A stretch of DNA of 64,000 nt from Aplidium turbinatum (GCA_918807975.1 OU964918.1:744001-808000); one strand, 5' to 3'; shown: positions 12,690-23,265, counted from the first letter of the stretch. The notes: generated by a model from the sequence alone, not told the origin. A program made the numbers and translations.

Positions 12690-12932
12690 GAGTGACAGAT
12701 CATCGATCGTTTATTCAAAGGCGCCAAGCCGCCAAGCCGAGTCACCTAATGAGTTTATCGCGCGTGTAATTTGATTAGTTGTGAAGAAGACACTGCATGA
12801 TGATTTGCGTCTGGTGTAAATTGCATACAATTACTTCTGTCTGTGACTGTGTACTGTGTATATTGCATATTTCAAACATGTACCTATGTTCCTGTTACTG
12901 ACAAATAAAACATTGATTGATTGATTGATTGT
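12690..12932 (+). repeat. LINE 3' tail with (TTGA)n
   Basis: The segment ends in AATAAAACA followed by a short TTGA/GATT microsatellite at about 12910-12932. An AATAAA signal directly before a tetranucleotide tail is typical of CR1/L2-like LINE 3' ends. The upstream boundary is a guess. Confidence 0.4.
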
Positions 12933-14029
12933 CTGTGACTGAAACAAAACCATTTATTTTACGCAACGGATATATTCTTCTTGGAATAACCTACTTCAAA
13001 GTTTGGTTGCTTTGTCTATCAGTTTTCAGTCTTTAGATGTCCCTCTAATGTGAAATTGGCGAAATGAAGCAGATATCGACAGAAAAAAAAAACAATATGT
13101 TGATGAAATGTATTTTAAAAATGAATTCGCATATGTATATGAAGGAATTTCGAACTAGATAAGTTGTCTAATACAAGTCAAGTGCATCACTTTACTAATT
13201 GGGGAATAGTATATAATGCTATGAATGATATATGTCTAACCTCGTACAAGCCTGATGGCAGCAAGTGCCATGTTTTCATCGATTCAATATCATCAGCTGT
13301 TGAATCGATTTAATAATCGACAAGTTTGCGATGAGAGAATGCTTGCACACGATCGCTTATACTATAGGATTCTTATATCGAATCAACGTTAGACGAGTTT
13401 GATTTATCGTAAACTTGGCTGCCTCCAATGACTGCACAAGTGGACGTCGCTTATTGTTATGTTTCAAAAGATAAGCGTTAGAACAGCACACTGCTGTTTC
13501 AGCTTTGATTTATTATCATCATGGTTGAACCGATGTAAAATGACGTAACTCGTGGGTATAGAATGCGAAAAGTCTGTAACTTTATATTTTCGCACTACGT
13601 TTTTGTTTTGCATCTGTTTCTGCAGAAACGTTGTAAATAAACAATTCCTGATTTCGCTAATTGGATTGTTCTAAACATCGGCAAACCGGTGCAATTTATA
13701 CCCAGCTCGAAAACTCGATAAGTTTGGCATTAGTTCTACGTTGCTAGACGTTGAATCAACATAAATATGACAAATTGTACGAGCTGTGTGTCAGCGTGTA
13801 GATCGAGTAACAACGTGATTTGTTTCTTTTTTCACTCTGAAATGCATATAGTATATAGCTAACGGAGGTTACGGTACTCAAGCCATGCATAAGGATAAGC
13901 TGGTTTACACTGGCGCGAGAGAACAACCATCAAAATTAATTTAGTCGAGTGTTGTGATGCCAAATAAAAGATTTCACAACGCGGGCGGTCGCTACGCATC
14001 ATTGTTTGACTTATAACCCGTAGACTGCT

Positions 14030-14580
14030 GTCCTCCGGTTTGTTTTTCGCACCCAGAGATGGGGGCGACTGGATTGGCCTCTCCAGAGTGCTGGCCTGGG
14101 CGTCTGTATGGAGGTCTTGCGCTGCCCAAAAACACAACAGGACCCTCCTCTCTGCCTCTCCGGCGTGGTCCAAGGAAATGCAAAGCGTGACACTCGGCGA
14201 CGGTTTGGCTGCAGGAGTTGCCGGAAGGATGTCAGAGTTTGACAGTCGACCGCCTCACGTACTCCACTCCGGATTTTCTGTCTGGGTTGTCTCCCGTAGC
14301 CTTTCCCAGGACTGGATATAGCCGCAAGACAGCGAAGGTTTTTGAATCAGGGTTTGCCTTCCCCGAGACGAACTGCCGTCCAAGGCTGACGGGCTCCGTC
14401 TGCCCGGCTGTTGTACTGTCTTTTGTCTGGCCTCTAACCTCTAACCTGCCCGACATGGTTAAACCTGCCAGGGGCTACGAGCCCCCTTCGGTATAGCCCA
14501 CAGGATCCTTGAGATACTCAAGCCTCCCCACCGCGGCAAGGTAACAGTACGGGGAGAAGAACATTGTAAACCGACTCTAT
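14030..14580 (-). repeat. GC-rich retroelement-like fragment
   Basis: This stretch is far richer in GC than its surroundings. The minus strand contains TTGCCGCGGTGGGGAGGCTT followed by an ATG in MSGRLEVRGQTKDSTTAGQT. Contrast in base composition and a start-like context suggest the 5' part of a LINE or a derived SINE. I recognise no protein domain. Confidence 0.35.
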
Positions 14581-15796
14581 TAGCTTGTATCATGCAACTA
14601 AAAAACAAACCGTGGTTATTGTTCAATGATTTTGATGTAACGCAGATGTTCAATCGATATAACTCGCTCGCTGTAATACGGTATTGAATAGAATCAACGT
14701 ATTTTGATTTCATTTGCATTTGATAGTTCAATTCAATTCAATTTATTTTTCTTTGTCGGAAAACAACAGCAATGATAAAGTTACACCATTGTCACGCAGA
14801 TCCAACGTCAAACGACGTAAAAACGTTGCTGCGATTGAAACAAACAGAAATAAAATCGTTTCCATGTGCTTGTTCTCCACTGGCAAATCGGTTATTTTTA
14901 CGTCGATTCAACGACTAAAGACGTTGAATCAACGCAAAAGGAGTGGAATGGTTAGCTGTGTAAGAATATATTTTTTGCTGCTTGTAGCCAAATCTGCCTA
15001 CATCTCAAGCAACACTTGTTTCCAATATTCGCATCTTTTCTAACAAACTGAAGTCAAATAAACAATTTTTACGTCTAAGCACTGTGGTCAAACGTTGAGT
15101 CGATATAATAATGTCGCACTTTTGCCGGCTGGATGATTACAGAATAAATAGTTTCTCGGCAGTTGATGAGCCGTTACGGTTGTTAGTGTGAGAGACATAA
15201 CGCAAAGTGTTATACCGTGGGAATACCGTGACCTCATTATCTCAAGCCGAGCAAGATAAAGCCTTGTTTCTTTATTATAATTTACATCTAACTTTGGCGA
15301 TTTGATGCCTGTCTAATAAATCTATTATAGCTATAGATATACACATGATTCGAAGACAAGTTTGAATTTGTTGGAAAGTCAGATAAATTTTCTTTCACTT
15401 GGTAAAATATCTAACTGACAGCATGCATATCAAAGGCGTAATAAACGTTCAAAAACCGTGAGCATTTTATGCCCCCCCCCAACTCAGGGAATCCCTTCAG
15501 AGCCCAGTCTTAATACGGTTAAGAACATAATCTAAAATCTTGTTTTGTATTGAGACGCGGCATGTCTTCCCTGGATTGTAGCCGACTTCTGATGAATCCA
15601 TCGCGGTTAGCGGCACCACACACTGCAACAGAGGCCTCCGTGACAACCTTGACACCTCGCTCGACTGCTTGCGTGTGACAGGGAAAATTATAAAAATGTT
15701 GGCTTGTGTTGATGTTTTTGAACGACCAAAGTTATTCTTTTGTCATTTTCATAGTTATTGGAGGTTCGGTTTTGTCGTTATCGGATTGCCAGCATA

Positions 15797-16768
15797 TCAT
15801 ATCAACATAACTGACAGCATTAAAATTGGGTTTTGGCAGTTTGAAGCGCCGGATTTCATTGCAAGCGGGAGTTTCTCGTGCAAGCAGTATACGGCGTATT
15901 CCCAGCTCACGCACATGTGATTCTTTGTCAAACAGCATTGACAAAGTATGTTTTTGCTGTGGCCAAAAAATCCATTTCTTTGAATAACAGGGTCGACAAT
16001 GGCCTTTAGTTTATCCGACAGGTAGCAAGATTTGCTGATGGTCTGCCATAGATGAACAGCACCGCTGATGCAGAGTGGATTGCACTTCATTTCGAACCAC
16101 ATAGGAGCATATACCTTCATGACAAAGGTAGCCAGCGTTTTTAAATTATCAGAGGGTTCTGTGGTCCCTATAATATACAACCGCAAAATGCGATTCCCCG
16201 CAGTTAGCCAGCGTGAGTGATTAAGCTTACCTGGACTTCTTGTGGCAAGTGAACTGGGAATTTCTCCTGTACAAACGCAATGACAAATGTCCCGGAGGTA
16301 TCTTTGGTGTGTGCTTAAATCGGTCACACCCATATGAGAAAAATTACTTGGTATTGATTCAAATCGTCGGATAGGCATGTTATCACATGTAAGTAAAGCC
16401 TTTCCAATCTGTCCGGAATACCCACGAGGACCAGTTGTACTGCCATCTAAAAACTCAAAAAGATGTCGCAGGGGTAATTCGTTTGCGTGGAGTTGACATA
16501 CCAACCATTGCAGCGGTTTTCGAAACTCTAATTCCAACAGTCGGATAACACCGCCTGCATGACCCGTATTTACCACAGTACCATCACACCCCACGACTGT
16601 TATTAAGCTGGTGTCTGTTCCTCTATCATGAACTGCTGATATTATGGAGTCGGCAATGCTTCTGGCTGTTCCCGCGGTTGGACTTACATGGCCAAAATAC
16701 TGAGATCCAGGTTCAGCGATAATACACACATGCTCTTCAACAACAGATGTTATTTGAAACCTTCTCAC
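15797..16768 (-). CDS. hAT-like transposase fragment (323 aa)
   Basis: An open frame of 323 residues. VVGCDGTVVNTG at about residues 58-69 looks like the second catalytic aspartate block of hAT-like transposases (CDGAxxMTG). CQLHANELPLRHLFEFLDG at 91-109 resembles the following C-x2-H block. It is shorter than a full transposase and lacks a visible BED finger and C-terminal dimerisation block. From memory, related multicopy proteins with LHANELPLRHLF occur in many invertebrates. A hAT-like end (CAGTGGTTCT) lies just upstream on the same strand at about 16903, so the gene may belong to an element starting there instead of to 11825-18305. Confidence 0.6.
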   Translation of the reverse strand: MRRFQITSVVEEHVCIIAEPGSQYFGHVSPTAGTARSIADSIISAVHDRGTDTSLITVVGCDGTVVNTGHAGGVIRLLELEFRKPLQWLVCQLHANELPLRHLFEFLDGSTTGPRGYSGQIGKALLTCDNMPIRRFESIPSNFSHMGVTDLSTHQRYLRDICHCVCTGEIPSSLATRSPGKLNHSRWLTAGNRILRLYIIGTTEPSDNLKTLATFVMKVYAPMWFEMKCNPLCISGAVHLWQTISKSCYLSDKLKAIVDPVIQRNGFFGHSKNILCQCCLTKNHMCVSWEYAVYCLHEKLPLAMKSGASNCQNPILMLSVMLI

Positions 16769-16834
16769 AAGTAATTATGCAATTCGAGTACAACTAACAG
16801 GTAAACAAATAAAACAAAGTCATCGCCACGTCCG

Positions 16835-16903
16835 GGTTTTCACCCCCTATTGTAACTCTTTCGCCCCCAAGGAGGAGATGTCGCCCACTTTTAGAACCAC
16901 TGG
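16835..16903 (-). repeat. hAT-type terminal sequence
   Basis: The minus strand begins CAGTGGTTCTAAAAGTGGGC and continues GC-rich, like the ends of many animal hAT elements. I could not find a partner end or an 8-bp duplication. Confidence 0.45.
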
Positions 16904-16909
16904 GTTATA

Positions 16910-17510
16910 CAACAGTTGCAGCCACTGTCCTATAAGCTAAATTTATGTAGAGTGACTGGCTAAAAAGTTGGCAATGCAGAAACAAAATAATACTACCAAA
17001 CACTGCTGACGCTAAACTAGCATCACTACCGTAGTATAATAATAATGCTACCAGCACAGCAGTCGGTTTACTTTCAAACACTATAACTCTGTGGTTAGCC
17101 TATTCGGTAAACCTCTACCACGAGTAAAATTGACAAACAGGCAATTTAAAGGTCACCTAGCAAGTCAAAGGTCACACAAAAATCATAATCACAAAGGATT
17201 TATGAAATGGAAAAATGTGGAGATAGAAACCTAGCCCATGGACTCAAACAACGATATGTATGCAACACCTACGTCCTACACTAAAGCACATAAGATCGAT
17301 TTGCGATCCGAGTAGCTGCGTGAGAGAGATACAGCTTGAAACCTGCAATAAGTCAAGTGTGTGCTGTGTTGCCTACACATAACACACAAAAGGCCCGCAC
17401 TAAGGGGAAGGCAGCAAACGTTGGTGAATGTTCATGTTATTAAACAGGATACAGACAACCATGACATCAGCAATGCGAAGTAAATATTGATTTTCAGAAA
17501 ATTTCTGAAG
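16910..17510. other. Non-coding interior of inner hAT-type element
   Basis: No open frame or repeat recognised. AT-rich and unremarkable. Confidence 0.4.
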
Positions 17511-17514
17511 CGCT

Positions 17515-18290
17515 TAAAAACTAAAACAAAAAATAAATTTTTTGGAAATTTCCACTTTTTCTAATATTTCAACTTCTTTGGGGCAACCCAAGATATTAAA
17601 ATTTTTGAAATTATTTTTATTATGTTGTGCTTACAATGTCAGTGCACAACTTTTCCGCGCTCAACCCTTTCAGTGCCACGCTTTTTTTGATGAAATTTTT
17701 AGGATTTAGCTTGAGCAAAGGCTTTGCTTTTGAACTGCTGTATTTTGAGAACCGTAACTGCTAGAAAAACAATCAAAACATGAAAGTTGTTGCATTTTCA
17801 ACAGTCTTTTACAGTATGTTTACAAATTTTGTGCATTTTCTTTTTAAAATGCTCTAAATTACTAAAATTTCTGACAAACTACAAAAATTCTGCGTTTTTT
17901 TGACTTTTTTTCGCTTCCGTTTAGATATCTGAAAAAAATTTTCAAAATGCGATAAACTTCACCGGTAGATGTCAGGCAAGTACTACGCTTGTCGCACAAA
18001 GGTTGTCACGAGATATTGACGCGTTTTGCGAAGAAAGAACTGGATAAGCTTCACTTTGCACAAAAAATGACAGTTTTTTGTAAATAATTGATAATTGCAG
18101 AAAAAATTTAAATACAAACCTAGTAAAAAAAAAAAAATTTTTGGAAATTTTCCACTTTTTCTAATATTTCAACTTCTTTGGGGCGACCCAAGATATTAAA
18201 ATTTTTGAAATTTTTTTTTTGTGTTGTGCTTAAAATGTCAGTGCACAACTTTTCCGCACTATTAATAAGCGATTAAGAAAAAAAGTTGAA
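17515..18290. repeat. Right subterminal repeats, inverted, split
   Basis: Two reverse-complement copies of the left 160-bp unit lie at 17515-17665 and 18110-18290. Between them are about 445 bp of unrelated sequence starting AACCCTTTCAGTGCCACGC. That start resembles a TTAA-element end, but I found no mirrored partner. Confidence 0.75.
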
Positions 18291-18313
18291 AAACGATCCA
18301 CCCTAATGTTGAA

Positions 18314-18674
18314 CCAAGCTATTGCTTTGCAGTTGGCTACTATTGAATTGCGAAGATGGAGAGCAAATTGGCTTGCAGTTTATGTGGATAAATGGCCTGC
18401 GACTCTTGTGGATTCGTGTCAAGGTGCTGAACAACTCGGCACTTATCCGATTATCCATAAATTACTTCGAATCTTTGCTACGCTTTCAGTTACAACTGCC
18501 TCCAATGAGCGATGTTTCAGTTCACTAAAGTACCAGAAAACTTATTACCACACGACCATGACCGAGCCACGTTTGCATGGTCTAGATCAGATGTATTTAA
18601 ACAAGGGTATTGTACTCGAGTATGATCCAGTCATTGATATATTTGCCAACCGCAGCCATCGCATGAAACTGTAA
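18314..18674 (+). pseudogene. hAT transposase, piece 3 (dimerisation domain)
   Basis: LRRWRANW is followed by YPIIHKLLRIFATLSVTTAS, NERCFSSLKYQKTYYHTTM and RLHGLDQMYLNK. This is the hAT C-terminal dimerisation block (P-x(n)-L..LP.T...ER.FS.L...KT..R..M...RL..L). It completes the gene begun at 447 and 11459. The stop lies at 18672-18674. Confidence 0.9.
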
Positions 18675-19029
18675 ATTATCATTGCGAATCGCCGAGAATG
18701 TTCAAAAGGTATTCGAGGTCGGAAGGTCTAACTTATTGTTTATGTTCTGAACTGTTTGATACCTTTTGTTGATTCATTTATTGGAACAGTAACTTACTTC
18801 TGCGGATTCGCTCTTGATTTCGGACCCCTCACCCCGTTCTGACGCACCATATGACATTTTGGCATACCCCCCCCCCCCCCCTATGGTCAAACAAGTCTAA
18901 TTTTAACCCAAGTAGAAAAAATTTGAACCAATTAACAGCCATTTTCACCAAATTTGAGGTTTTTGTGTAGGCTACTACCGTTGAGACTACCCTGTGTGTA
19001 CTACCCACAGACACCCATTGGCCTCCAGC

Positions 19030-19155
19030 CGCCGAGTCAGCCGTTACGCCCCAGACAGAAAAATCCGTCATATTTACATTGATTCAACGTCTGAAGACGT
19101 TGAATCAATGCAAACATAACGGATTTTGCTGTCTGAGCCGGCTGACTGACGCAAT
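19030..19155. repeat. Long hairpin, dispersed palindrome family
   Basis: The two arms are each about 60 nt. The core ATTGATTCAACGTCT faces AGACGTTGAATCAAT with two bases between. Outward, ATCCGTCATATTTAC faces GCAAACATAACGGAT and GAGTCAGCC faces GGCTGACTGAC, with a few mismatches. Shorter relatives occur at about 9334, 13275, 14890, 29545 and 40715. Confidence 0.8.
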
Positions 19156-19204
19156 GTCTTGGCCCCTCCCTAACAAACTTTCTAAATACGCCACTGAGTC
19201 CAAG

Positions 19205-19890
19205 GATAAAGATTCAAAAACCAAACCAGTAGAACAGCTGTCCTCAACCTTTTTTTTTTCACCGACCAGTTTTGCATTGAAAATGGCGTTGCGGACAGGC
19301 AATAAAATAAAACAAACTTTGACATACTGTATAAGCTTACTGGTATAATTTTTGATATGGGTTTAATACGTTATACCCTGCGAGTCGCTTGTTCACCAAA
19401 CCTGTCAACCAGAAGAAGCAAAGAACAAACTCAGTACTGTTCTCGGTCAAAGGTAAATCCCCAGCGAGATGTTCACCTGATCTTGATCTTGATTGGAGAT
19501 ACTTTTTTTGTGTGATCTTGATCTTGAAGAACAACGAGATCAAGATCACTGTAAGGTTTACTTTTTAGACAGAGACAATTTTACAACTAGAATGAGCAAT
19601 TACCATCATTAAGACACTGTGTTTACCCATGATAATACAAATGGGCTATAAGGTACGTCAGGCTCCCAGAACTAACGCACCTAACAGTACCATGTTTGGT
19701 TAATAGCGCCAACCGTTGATCCTAATGGATTCATCAACTTGCCATCATTTCCAGGCATCGTTGACTTTGGGTTCCTTACCGATTCACATTCATCCGCTAC
19801 TCTGAATACTGACACCCTGCTACCGAGCCAGACCGTTAACCAGGTAGGGAGCCATTCAAATGCTACACCTTACCCAAGGGTGGCCTGAGA
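19205..19890. other. No gene recognised; GATCTT-rich patch
   Basis: TTGATCTTGATC and its inverted forms are dense at 19480-19555, and a similar patch occurs at 25935-26005. A possible hAT-type end, CAGCTGTCCTCAACC, lies at about 19236. No coding exon can be supported. Confidence 0.35.
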
Positions 19891-19894
19891 GCAT

Positions 19895-20155
19895 ATGACA
19901 GTTAAGAGGTAGTTCCACTTTCCTCAATTTGGAAAAAAATGTCCTAAGATAAACAGCTGCATCAGTTGGTTGTTGAAGGTATGGTGGAGGGAAGGAGGTG
20001 TAGGGGAAGAAGAAAACGAACTTGGGGAGATGATGTAATACAGTGGGCTGACTTGTTAAGCATTGGTAAAGCAAAAAGAGTAGCGGAATAACCCGACATG
20101 TGGAAGCAATTGACAGCCAACCTTCGAATCGGAGACGGCACTTGATGATGATGAA
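19895..20155 (+). pseudogene. LINE 3' fragment
   Basis: The plus strand encodes GRRRGRRKRTWGDDVIQWAD, then KRVAE and MWKQLTANL, and closes with a TGATGATGATGAAG tail. The G-R-x-R-G-R-x-x-x-T-W-x-D-D motif marks the C-terminal part of LINE polyproteins. 5'-truncated. Confidence 0.6.
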
Positions 20156-20439
20156 GACAAGTTGTAAATATGATAGGCCTACTTGTCTAGCAAAATTCGA
20201 TTTGGACTTTTAATCTAATTTGGTCATTTTGCCATTTCAAAATTGAAAATATTTTTGGTGTTGGTCATAAAGAAGTCAACTTTCATTGATTTTGTGTTGA
20301 AGCATAATAAAAAAATTATCAACTTTGTTCACATTTCTGTTTTGTGAATTGTAAATAAATGTTTCCTTTCATTGACCAAGTCTTGGATGTTTCAAAAGTT
20401 TACTATGACGTTGGCAAACTAGACTATATAGCCAACTTT

Positions 20440-21285
20440 CGTCAGGTAAAGTTCAAGAAATGTTCAGAGTCTGAATATAAACATTAATTGTAAAAACAAT
20501 TTCTAATGTTTCCAATGTCTCCAGCTTGGACACATGCGGTGAGTTCTAAATGAAGATGGAAGACTAAGTAACACTATATGAATCACCATGCTACATTAAA
20601 CCAGGGCTGTGGAGTTGGAGTTTTGGAATCAGAGTCGGAGTCGTTCGAAAAAAGGCCGACTCAGGCTTGATACAAAACGATAAACAATAAAATTTTTGCA
20701 ATAAATTGAGTTTTGCTTTTAGCAGTATGACCGTTGCTGACCTCACAACGTAAAATTACAATCATTGCCAGAGAAAACGACGCGGTACAATAACTCTAGA
20801 TGCCATTTTCATAAGTAGACAGAATCCAAAAATCAACAGCCGTGCCGAAAGGGAAGAACTACGTCAAATATTCTATTAATCAATTAATTCAACAAAGTTT
20901 CAGAGCAATAAGGCCTAACAACATAGAAACTCAACAGACAGCAGCCTCAAGCCAAACAAAAGAACTGCATTAAAGAACGAATCACTGACTTCAACACATT
21001 CGTCATAGCACATGACTAGGGAACTGTGTTTCGAAAGCTAGCGCAAATCGCTATTACCACAGCAAACTCGCAGCATCTGGCTAAAACAGGTCGTTAATAT
21101 CTACATTGTGAAATAAATTTTGTTTGCAATCTTTTTCCAAAACATTGTTTCCTGTTCTCCGTATTCATCTCACAACTTCACCAGGAAATAGAAGAATTTA
21201 TTCTTGTCAGTTTTTGCAGGAAGTTAATTAGATCAAGAAATATTTAGGGTCTGAATATTAACTAATACTTCAAATGTAAAACCAC
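20440..21285. repeat. Degenerate duplication of host intron/exon sequence
   Basis: Several blocks match 26430-26745: GTGAGTTCTAAATGAAG and following, TGCTACATTAAACCAGGGCT, AGGCCGACTC plus ACAAAACGATAAACAATAA, and CAAAACATTGTTTC. In addition 20450-20505 and 21225-21285 resemble each other. So a piece of the factor B-like gene with its neighbouring intron was copied here. Confidence 0.7.
20500..20545 (-). pseudogene. Duplicated first half of trypsin-domain exon
   Basis: On the minus strand, CATTTAG is followed by AACTCACCGCATGTGTCCAA and GCTGGAGACATTGGAAACAT. This closely matches the acceptor and first codons of the exon at 26347-26466. The frame then runs to a stop and the RVVGG part is missing, so it is a non-functional copy. 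Confidence 0.75.
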
Positions 21286-21445
21286 ATGCTGCTGTCTTTT
21301 TTGTCTAGCTTTTGTATTTTCCTTCACAATGTACAGTTGATATTAACGACTTTTTTTAGCCTGATGCTGCGAGTTCGCTGTGGTAATAGCAGATTACACT
21401 GGCTTTCGGAACACAGTTTCTTAGTCATGTGCTATGACGAATTTT
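20995..21445. repeat. Foldback repeat, arms about 115 bp
   Basis: The segment 20995-21112 is the near reverse complement of 21328-21445 (for example CATAGCACATGACTA against TAGTCATGTGCTATG). About 215 bp separate the arms. No protein is encoded. Confidence 0.75.
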
Positions 21446-21487
21446 GCATTTTCGTTTGGAGCAGTTTGCCTGACCTCATACCTCCGA

Positions 21488-21717
21488 ATTTTTTTGATAG
21501 CAACCAATATTACCAAAGTTGGTGGGTCGATAAATTGTGTAAATATTGATGTATTCTAGTGAAAGTTGAAACTACCTAGTGATGAACAACAAGTGGCTGC
21601 ATTTTTTTGGTAGCAACCAATATTACCAAGGTTGGTGGATCGGTAAATTGTGTAAATATTGATGTATTCTAGTGAAAGTTGAAACTACCTCGGGATGGAC
21701 GACAAGTGGCTCCTCGT
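21488..21717 (+). repeat. Tandem 5' units of the LINE
   Basis: Two units, about 21488-21603 and 21604-21717, share TAGCAACCAATATTACCAA, TTGTGTAAATATTGATGTA and GTGAAAGTTGAAACTACCT. Each ends at an ATG-containing ACAAGTGGCT site, so the unit includes the start of the reading frame. This resembles promoter monomers at the 5' ends of some LINEs. Confidence 0.75.
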
Positions 21718-23265
21718 GCCCCATCCTGTGAGTAACATCTGCATCCAAGCAGATGCCAAACGAAACTTGTCAACAAAGAGCCTCCACCCGGACGGCACAC
21801 CTGCAAGGGGCAATGGACAAGTTCAGACGCCCACCATTCTGCAGCTCAACATAGAAGGCTACACATTCACAACAAGCAAGACCAAAGTTGTGGAGCAGAT
21901 TGCCCATACCAACCGGGCACTCGTCATCCTCCTCCAAGAGACCCACTGCACCTCTGCAGATAGGCTAGCTATTCTCAACTACACCCTAGCCGGGTCTATC
22001 TTAACCCTTTGAAGGTTGGGGGGGGGGCTGTCAATTCAACTTTTTTGTATCAACATTTGTATCTCTAAAACTACTGAGGCTGCGACTATGAGACTTCTTG
22101 ACTTTTCCTAACTTTTATTCACCTCTATTGAGCTGAAATTTTGAGCGAATAAAGGTTATAAATTGAGAGATATAAGGCATTTCTCAGCACATCCTCTGAA
22201 ATATTTCATATTCTATTGATCAAAATTTTCCCACCAACTGGATGAAAGTAATTAATTTGGCCTCGTTAATCAAATGATTCGTTAATCAAATGATTCAAAT
22301 TGAGATTATGTAAAAAAAAATTAATCACAACATTGCAATGCATGTTTTTCATTACTCTATCAAAAAATACCAAATAACCCAAACGTCATAAGTCACCTCA
22401 ACATTTCAACGTATATGAGCAGTTCTAAAACTCACATAGTTTTAATTTTCGGATATGCTCAGCGTGAATAGTTTTACAAGGTGAATCCCAAGTTTTGAAA
22501 CCGTGCCTTAAAAAATAACAGAGATATCACTCCTAAAGCATAAGAAGAATCGACAGCCCCCCCCCAAACTGAGCAAGACTCCAGAAAGCCCAACCTTCTA
22601 AGGGTTAAGTAGGAAGCACGGCATTGCCACGTTTGTGCATGAGAGCCTGAAGTGGACCTTTGTCGACCAATCTCCAACTGATGCCGAGATTGAGTGGGCG
22701 TGCATTTGTATCTCAGACTACAACATCGTCAGCATCTACAATTCCCCACCCTCGCGAATGTTGCCACCATCCCTTCCAACGTTCCCCTTCCCCAGTCTTT
22801 ACGCTGGCGATTTCAACTGCCAGCACATCGACTGGGGCTACAGCAACACAAGCAGCGACGGAGAATTGCTGGCTGATTGGGCCTCCACAAACCATCTTGC
22901 CCTCCTATTTAATCCAAAGGAACCAGCCAGGCCACTCCGGGCGCTGGGGAACAGGGACAAACCCTGACTTGGCCTTCGCGAGTGTCGACAGCTCTCTTCC
23001 AGACAGACGTGTGCTTGAGAAGTTCCCGTGGTCCCAACACCGGCCGTCCCTCACCATCGCCCCAAAACTTGCGGCTCCTGTCCTGAGTTCACCGGTGAAT
23101 CGATGGAACTTAAAAAAATCCGATTGGATTCAATACAACCTCCTGACCAATGAGTCTGCTGCAAAGTTACCATCGACTGAAACATGCAACGCAGACGAGG
23201 CATACCAGGACTTCTGCAATGTCATAATAACTGCGGCAAAGGCCACGATACCACGTGGACATTGA
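21695..23265 (+). pseudogene. LINE endonuclease region, split by MITE
   Basis: The frame opens MDDKWLLVP, then LQLNIEGYTFTTSKTK and LVILLQETHC (the apurinic-endonuclease motif with catalytic E). After the MITE at 22005-22604 it resumes SRKHGIATFVHESLKW, later YAGDFNCQHIDWG and NPDLAFAS, with a frame change near 22930. Taking one TTAA as the target, the frame crosses the insertion cleanly. Confidence 0.8.
22005..22604. mobile_element. 600-bp TTAA MITE of the piggyBac 4 family
   Basis: TTAA lies at 22001-22004 and 22605-22608. The left end CCCTTTGAAGGTTGGG mirrors the right end CCAACCTTCTAAGGG. Its left and right parts match the two ends of the 10.7-kb element at 31633-42364 over hundreds of bases, so it is an internally deleted derivative. 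It encodes nothing. Confidence 0.9.

Larger units (their letters stand above)
12431..15518. mobile_element. TTAA (piggyBac-type) element 2
   Basis: TTAA lies at 12427-12430 and 15519-15522. The left end CCGTATTTAGACTGGG mirrors the right end CCCAGTCTTAATACGG. No transposase remains. It carries a LINE 3' tail (to 12932), a GC-rich retroelement-like fragment (14030-14580) and several copies of the dispersed hairpin (about 13275-13315, 14890-14935 and half copies at 13380 and 13735). Confidence 0.8.
11825..18305 (-). mobile_element. Inner hAT-type element with repeat-filled ends
   Basis: The left end TAGGGTAGATCGTTTTTCAA mirrors the right end TTGAAAAACGATCCACCCTA. The identical 8-mer ATGTTGAA flanks it (11817-11824 and 18306-18313), the hallmark duplication of hAT elements. 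Inverted sequence continues inward as units of about 160 bp: three on the left, two on the right. A minus-strand hAT-like transposase fragment (15797-16768) may be its own gene. A piggyBac-type element (12431-15518) is inserted in it. Confidence 0.85.
205..19196 (+). mobile_element. Outer hAT transposon, nested with later insertions
   Basis: The left terminus CAGTAGCGTATTTAG (205-219) matches the reverse complement of the right terminus, CTAAATACGCCACTG (19182-19196), at 14 of 15 bases. The flanking 8-mers TGTCCCAG (197-204) and AGTCCAAG (19197-19204) match at 6 of 8, as expected for an aged 8-bp hAT duplication. Pieces of a hAT transposase in plus orientation lie inside. Removing the BEL/Pao copy and the inner hAT-type element leaves only about 1.5 kb, so the element was already shortened or has lost its 5' coding part. 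Confidence 0.7.

Noticed and set aside
15797-16768. Host gene interpretation of the 323-residue frame
   Set aside because: It lies inside a bounded transposon next to a hAT-type terminus and has hAT-like catalytic blocks.
17665-18110. Sequence between the two right subterminal repeats as a further TTAA element
   Set aside because: It starts like one (CCCTTTCAGTGCC), but there is no mirrored right end and no intact TTAA.
19337-19549. SGEHLAGDLPLTENSTEF on the minus strand as a missing serine-protease exon
   Set aside because: The GEH motif is suggestive, but there are no convincing splice borders and the frame runs into GATCTT microsatellite.
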